Shown here piece after piece: positions 57,863 through 64,000 of a stretch of 64,000 bases of DNA. Every line of letters begins with the position of its first letter. Positions within the stretch are counted from its first letter, which is position 1. Below the pieces are notes generated by a model, which was not told the origin of the DNA, did not search any database, and saw only the letters and a program-made list of their open reading frames with translations. The translations under genes were made by a program, and so were the position numbers. The stretch lies in NCBI GenBank assembly GCA_022496185.1, contig WTXG01000165.1:18920-82919 (forward strand), in the 5' to 3' direction. This DNA comes from Multifurca ochricompacta (lineage: Eukaryota > Basidiomycota > Agaricomycetes > Russulales > Russulaceae).

Positions 57863-59179
57863 CTATGATCGGGTGATAAAGTCCACAACGAGCTTCTTGA
57901 ACTCATTCGGCCTACAAGGGGCCTTCAGCGCAACGTAAACCTAACCAACAGGGGGAACGTACTTATCTGCGTGTACTAGTAGGCCAGACAGCATTTAATA
58001 GGCATTCCCTCCAAAAAATAAGTGTCCACACATACCCCAGTGTCCAGCGTCCAGCGTCTCGAGAGACATACTTGGGAAAAACTCTTTCGCAATAGGGACG
58101 TTGTTCTTGCTGATGTACTTGCTCTTCGAGCCCTTGACGAATAGCGTGCTTCCATGCCAAGAGCGCTCACCTGGTTCATAGGGGAAACTCCCAAGGTCCG
58201 GGATGGAAGAACCGATGATGTCGAGGGGTACCTGGAATTTGAGTGGCCGAACAGTTGTATCAAGGTTAGTTAGAAGGAATGCGCGAGTCATCGGGTCCTG
58301 AATGAATGGGGAAAGCGCTGTCAGCGCCTCTTGGAAGCAGTGTAACTTGCCACTTATAAATAACCCACGGGCTCGTAATGAGCAAGGATATCCTGGGCTT
58401 CGCGTCGAGAGCTAACACCAATCTTCTCTATTTTTTTCATGGCTTCGATATAACCTTGGAACTCTAGGGAAAGCGCGGAGATAGATGGCGCAATATCTGC
58501 CACTACAAGATGTTCGATGGCATGGGCAGGGAGGTCGGGTGAGAGCGCAACAGCCATGGCCACTTTGCCACCCCTATAAGGATAAAGTCATTCCATCGGC
58601 GACGTGTGCGTCGGAGGACGTGAGCACCCTAGTCTTACATGGAATGGCCCAAAAGAGAAATATTCGAAAGCGAATGCGACCGGAGGAAGTGGATGACATC
58701 TGTGGTCATTGCCTCGTAGTTCATCGGCATTGCGTGAGGGGACGACCCATGGTTGCGGAGATCCTGACGCAGATAAGGCCATTCAATTTTGCATAAAACA
58801 TGGACCAATAGGATGTAAGACACACCAGGGTATAAACGGATCGCTGTAGGTCACGATGGAAAGCCTTTGAAAGAGACAACCAATTCCGTTTCATGCCACT
58901 ACCAGAGGGTGAGTTTCAGGAAATGAAGATAAAAATTGGAAAACACACACAAGAGCCCATGTAGGATTACCAATGGCCGCTCCGTCTTGGAGCTGTCCTT
59001 GGGATGGAGTGCATCATATCTAAGGTCCACTGGGGTTGCGCTTGTCCGGAAGAATCCTTCGGTGAAACCCGTATCAGCTAAATGAACCCTGGATAAGATA
59101 CAATGAAGACTTGACTTTTAGACTTATATAATGCGTGTCTAGACGTTGATAGGAAGGAAATGCGCGGTATTGAGTTCAT
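57863..59179 (-). CDS. alpha/beta hydrolase, ABHD11 / IMO32 type
   Basis: Serine hydrolase of the mitochondrial ABHD11 group (family location known; substrate not established here). Nucleophile elbow GHSMGG is created by splicing GHSM to GG, with oxyanion block VILHGL before it. The acid is probably in VVADIAP and the base is His in LDAGHWVHA. Exons 58951-(about 59090), 58826-58898, 58639-58763, 58369-58573, 58036-58327, 57963-57975 and 57863-57911. The 13-nt micro-exon is needed to turn GHW into the family ending GHWVHADKPNEFKKLV. The N-terminus is uncertain: ATG 59179 (MNSIPRISFLST) looks like a presequence but needs a weak GTCTAG donor. Read by family similarity, the body is complete. Confidence 0.88.
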
Positions 59180-60620
59180 TCTTTTCTTTTTTCTACTGTC
59201 GAAATTGATTTTTGAAAGCGCGCGTGTCAAAGTTGTGTGCTTAACAATGCCCTGGGAACAACATGCCTAAAACAGAAATGATTCTCCTACGTACAAATTT
59301 TAATTTTCTCAACTTTCAACTTTTCTTTTCTTTCCCTCATGACCAGACCACATTGTAAGTGAGTGAGTTATTTGATTCGTCTCTAATTCTTCCAATCGAC
59401 ACGATGAACCTTACCGAGTTAGCATGAGCCCGTCGTTCTACCTAAACGGCGTTGCAAAGACCAACCAAACATATGTCATAGTTACACTGATCGGTTTTCC
59501 CAATACATTTTCTCCTTGCCACAAGCGATGTACTTACCTTTATGCCACTTGCACCGTAGGTCTTGCCACCAAATTGAAGATGTGGGGCACGCAAGGGCAA
59601 GGGTGAGCTTATCTTAAACCTCAAATTCTCTTGTTAGGACGAATCCAAATTTCATTCAAACTAGAGTATCTGAGAGCTTATGCTCGATGCTCTCACCTTC
59701 TTGACATCTGAACTTGTTCTGTCCCCCCGAGATCAGGACACTGATACTACCTACCCTTCTACGAAATTAGGTCGTTGTCGTTTGATCTGGCGTCGCTAAG
59801 AACCCACCCCCCATAATGAATGAGTAAGCGTTCTATACACATGCCTTTTTTTCACAATGATGCTCCTTTATGGAGTTACCGCCTGACCTCGGCCGTATTA
59901 TATGGTCTGAGATTGACGACAATACCTGGCTGGTTTTTTTTTCTGATTTCCTTTTAACCATTCCCTGGACTTTCTGGGCTGACGATGCCTTCAGGACGAC
60001 CTCGGTTTACGACTTTCGAGTCGAGCTTCCGATCATGGTTTGGCATGAAGGGTGAGTCCAACACTCCGTACTCTCTCGATGCTCGATGCAGCCTACATGA
60101 TGTTCTTAAACACGACGGTCTTCGTACTATCAGTGCCGAAAATGCCCGCCATAGCTCACTTCTTTCGGGCAACCCACTCTGATTTTATTCCGTTTCTACC
60201 GTAAGCGTCTCGAACATGGCTAATCACCCCCTTTTTCCAGACATTCATTCTGCATCATTTCATGTAAGTCTTCAACAGAATTCCTGAACTGCACTATATT
60301 TTCGAGATGAGCCATCGTAAAAATAATCAACTAGAAGCTGTTCCTGAGCTTCGGCTATGATTTTTTTAACCATACATAATCTGAATTTGACATTGATTGC
60401 CTTCGCACCTGGACTGACAGTTTCTTTTCAGCGAAGCGTTAGTCTACTACCGTGTACTAACTAGTTGATAAGCAACTTCCGTCGAAGGTCGTGTCAACGG
60501 AGATGTAATTGATTTATTTAACTGTAAAAATATGGAACGAGTTAGACGTTATGAAATACATACACTTTTTTGAGTGAAGTTGGGTTGCATAAGAGGTGAA
60601 CGACTCAAAAAGGAAATACA
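59180..60620. other. intergenic, possible tiny spliced ORF
   Basis: No gene I can support. A short reading from ATG 59985 (MPSGRPRFTTFESSFRSWFG) ends at a GTGAGT donor (60052) and can be spliced to two more short exons; the product of about 40 residues has no recognisable family. Confidence 0.4.
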
Positions 60621-60748
60621 TTCGGATACGGGGATCGAACCCCGAGCTGCCGCGATGCAAGTTTCAGTGACTGCAAACTCACGGCGCCTTAATTTGCAGC
60701 CACTGACCTACTGAGAGGCGGCAATGTTAGCCGTTACACCATATCCGA
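60621..60748 (-). tRNA. tRNA-Glu (CUC) with intron
   Basis: Acceptor TCGGATA pairs with TATCCGA over 7 bp, and the anticodon stem GCCGC pairs with GCGGC around loop CTCTCA. Anticodon CTC sits at 34-36. An intron of about 57 nt follows position 37, the standard nuclear site. The T-arm is CGGGG/CCCCG; its loop TTCGAT looks one base short, which lowers certainty slightly. The D-arm has AACGGCTAAC, typical of tRNA-Glu. Confidence 0.85.
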
Positions 60749-63700
60749 GTTATGGTGTTAATTCATTAAGCCTGTAAATCAAAGTAACATCGTTATTTCG
60801 GGCCGTGTGGAGTGGCCACTCAACCATCAGTTGTCTGGACATGCAATAAGTTCATGACTCAAATGGATGACCATGTCTGCGAGAATTATTCTCATTTATA
60901 TTGGATTGGAAGTATAGGTCGGAAGTGACGGCTCGCTTCTGGTCGTCCTATAGAAGTCCTGTAGAAGTTGAAGGGATGGGATGGACGACATGCGGAGGAC
61001 AGGGCCGAGACCCGGGGCATATAAAAACACAGACATCATCGGCTCTGAAAAAAAAAATTAAAAAAAAGGAAAAACACATCACCCCGCTCCCATGTCCGAG
61101 ATGACGTTGGGATCATTGCTGTTACAGATAGACACTCGCCGGCTCTCAAGGACCCATTTACCGGACCCAGCCCTCACGGCAACACAACATTCAGCAGTTG
61201 TCAGGACCCTCGGATGTCGCAGTATCCAAATCCAAATATACCAGGATCGTTCGGTCATTGTGATCTCGTTGCTGGCGGACCCATAATGAAAGAAGTCTCG
61301 GCGAGATATCAGGTGTTGGCTTCAATGCGTTCCCTACTCCAACTTCTCTACCGCTGTGAAATAGAAAATGGGCTAACTTTTCGGAGCTCTGCCAAAAGCC
61401 AGGAGGGGAAGGGAGGGGGGAATGAGTCTACAGAAAGTCCTTGAGGTGACGAGGTGAAACCCCATCTTCATACGAGTCGCGTATGCATGGCTCCTGCCCG
61501 GAGTGCCCCATCTCAAGAGTAGGCGCTAAGGCAACCCTGGATTTAGATGACAGCTTACAGAGAAATCCCCGAAGCACACGACTGCGCTTCCGTACAAGAA
61601 GATGAACTAATATCTAGCCTGAGAAAGAGTGTATCGAACAATCGCATATGGCTCTAGCAGAGAATCGACATGAGACCTTCTTGACTATAGATGTCCCTTG
61701 AAAATCAGTCCTCGGGCCAACAGCACCGTTGTTAACCGAAAAACCCAATGCCTCGACTGCGCCTGGACCTCCAGGTGGTTAGACGACCATGACACTCCGC
61801 CACTGTCCTAGAATTGGAGGTGGGTGATTCTCACCCGACACTCAACATTGGTATCGAGGGGGATCGACTAAGTCCTCGCTCTCCTCGGATATATCCTTCC
61901 TCAAATACCTCCGTGTGGTAGGGATCAGGGGCGTCATGACAGCGCACATGAGGACTTGAAAAAAAAATCGTTCTGTCTGAGCTACAATAAATGTCTCCGA
62001 GGTAAGGACGAGACATTCAATGGTCGCTTCGCGGCCCCGAAGGAAGTGATCAAGTGCGTAAGCGAACAAGTTGTTCTACGTTCAAAAACATGCGCACTGG
62101 AGCGCCTCCCGCAGGCATTGCCTACCGGCAGCTGTTGGTGACCCATTAAAAACGTGGAATATGTGGAATAAAGTTGACCCAAGTCGGTGTTCTGGAACTC
62201 GCAAGAACTCGCGATCGAAAGTCTTGATGGCATCACGTTATCCCACTCATCTGGGCAATCGAAATAAAAGCCAATCGACCTTCGGCTACCCGACCCTAGT
62301 CAGACCAGAATGGCTCAATCGCATCCCACAGAGCGGAGTATTTCGATCACTCCTGAATCGGTCTGCGTCAGTAGTTGTAAAAAACCTCCTCTAAATGGTG
62401 AGTACATCGCATTGACATGAGTAGGGTCAAGCGCGCTGTTGGTCCATCGAACCCCCCACACACAGAACCACGGTCGGATCGCGATGCAGTCAGGAAGATG
62501 AATCACACGTGCGGCACGAGGTCCGTACCACTTGGTCTCACGCGAGGGACTGACACCCCTTAGAGACAGTTGACTGTTCCCTGGATCACCAAGACACGCC
62601 GTCCAGCGACGTCAGACGACATCCGATGAAAGGAAGGCAGTATCTCCGAAACAAGGACAAGCGCTTAGACCAGAAGTCAAACAAACAAGGCGAAGCGAGC
62701 GTGCGTGCCTTGTAAGCGCTCGAACAGCTTGAGATGAAAAGCGCCTCGCAAGAAGTGTGGGGGGGGGAGGGGGAGGGCACGGCCCACAGAGCCGAGTGTA
62801 CTCATGAGACCCTTACATTCTAAATTTGTATTCAACGAAGCCAGAGGTAAGGCGAAGAATTCGGTAGACGGGAAGAGTCACTGAGTCCTACACCTTTGTG
62901 GATGCGGAGGAGTAGAAAGGCGCCAAAGCCAAGCAATCTGCAGGGTTAACGAACTGAGATCAATAGTTGGGAAGGGAAACAAGGGTCCCTGAGATCTAGA
63001 GGCAGATATTCCGGGCCATGATGTTGTTACCACCAGAAAGCTAACGGCAGCCAGAAATGGGTGCATCGGAGTACGTCCCGGAAAATCACACCACACTACA
63101 CAACACCATTGACAGAGGCACTGCTTCTTTTCTTTTTCATCAAGGGCTACGGAAGGTCAATCGAATTTATTGAAAAAAAGAAAAAAAAAAAAGGTTCGGA
63201 TGTGAACGCAGAAATATGTAGATAGGCCACCCTTGGTTTTACGTTGACGTTGACTAGACCAGTAAAACACGCCCTAACGGCCCATTGAAATAATGGGTAT
63301 GACTCTTGAAACGGAGCCTACCTTGCCGGACTGCAGTATAACTAATTAAGTTTGAAAAGAGCTCATGGGTTGACGCCACTGTAATACATGTGAACATGAC
63401 CAACCCTAACGGCGGGGAAAGAACAAACTGAGTTCCTGTCGACCAAGGGGAGGTAATGAACGAGATCTCGCTCCACTTTCAATAACTTCCACGATTTTGA
63501 CATCTGCGCATGTGCAACGGCAACGGAACGGCGACAGATGCCCCCGACCCCCCGACTAGTCCTGATGGCCGGTGCCGCCAAGAACGATTTCTTTCCCACG
63601 CCTACTTTGATTATACGGTTATACTGATGACTAATTATTCTTGGCTTCGTCGGCTTCTGCCGTCACGGTAGTTGCCGTTTTCACTCACTGAGAACCTGTC

Positions 63701-64000
63701 TGCTGCTGCTGCTGCAACTGCAACTTGCAACACAATTGCGACTGAAGCACAGTTTAAACTTACCACTAATCGATAACTTGAATCAGAATTTTCTCCATCT
63801 GCCAAACCGACTTGTTCTCTAACGTTCCTATTAAATTCGTGGTGATCTCTACCATATATCACCGTCACTGTCATACAAAGCATATATGCTTCTTACTCGT
63901 TTGAATTCACTCTTGCGGGACACCCTCGAAGCGGTTTCTAGACGAGCTCCTGCTCAGCTAGTCGTCCGCACTACGCGGCATCGAACTAATTACAGCATGG
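60749..64000. other. right flank without supported genes
   Basis: Open stretches are short and overlap on both strands. I see A-runs near 61048-61070 and 63175-63192 (possible retroposon tails) and a CTG/CAACTG trinucleotide run at 63697-63730. No protein family was recognised. Confidence 0.5.

Noticed and set aside
61840..63883. Scattered ORFs of 60-110 codons in the last 2 kb
   Set aside because: No family, no consistent introns, and overlapping on both strands.

Overview
The window looks like nuclear DNA of a mushroom-forming basidiomycete (Agaricomycetes). Introns are 45-65 bp, most GT-AG. The genes belong to families known from such genomes: Goodbye-NACHT-ankyrin NLR-like proteins, Tf1/sushi-type LTR retrotransposons with a chromodomain, and poly(A) LINEs. 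No bacterial operons, ribosome binding sites or CRISPR arrays were seen. All gene models are inferred by reading splice sites and frames by eye; no transcript data were available.

Left part (1-11553): a Goodbye-NACHT-ankyrin NLR on the minus strand that runs off the window edge, a gene-poor stretch, then a head-to-head pair of probable mitochondrial genes: a COX24/mS38-type protein (minus) and IML2 (plus, 12 exons, 780 codons).

Middle part (about 12.2-31.9 kb): a degenerate tandem array with a period of about 4.6-5.6 kb. Each unit carries one copy (A-D) of a three-exon C2H2 zinc-finger gene built on a repeated segment of about 45 residues. Most units also carry a truncated 3' end of IML2 and a C-terminal fragment of a URI-like gene. 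Copies C and D are open end to end; A and B have lost the second finger. Into the array went a LINE derivative that keeps only ORF1, with a 17-bp target duplication and a fresh poly(A) tail, and a 5'-truncated LINE that splits one IML2 fragment.

Transposon-rich part (31.9-46.2 kb): a 7.3-kb LTR retrotransposon on the minus strand with damaged gag and pol and a primer site that seems to pair with its own LTR; a solo LTR of the same family with a perfect 5-bp target duplication; and two copies of a Mutator-like composite with long inverted repeats that has picked up a LINE 3' end. One small tandem CCCH zinc-finger gene lies between them.

Right part (47.6-64 kb): a second NLR with the same exon plan as the first but two frameshifts in its ankyrin region, a single-finger CCCH gene, two genes of unknown function, an ABHD11/IMO32-type hydrolase with a 13-nt micro-exon, and an intron-containing tRNA-Glu(CUC). 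The last 3 kb show no gene I can support.

The most unusual features are the zinc-finger array with fragmented neighbours, the ORF1-only LINE, the capture-type Mutator-like element and the self-priming retrotransposon.
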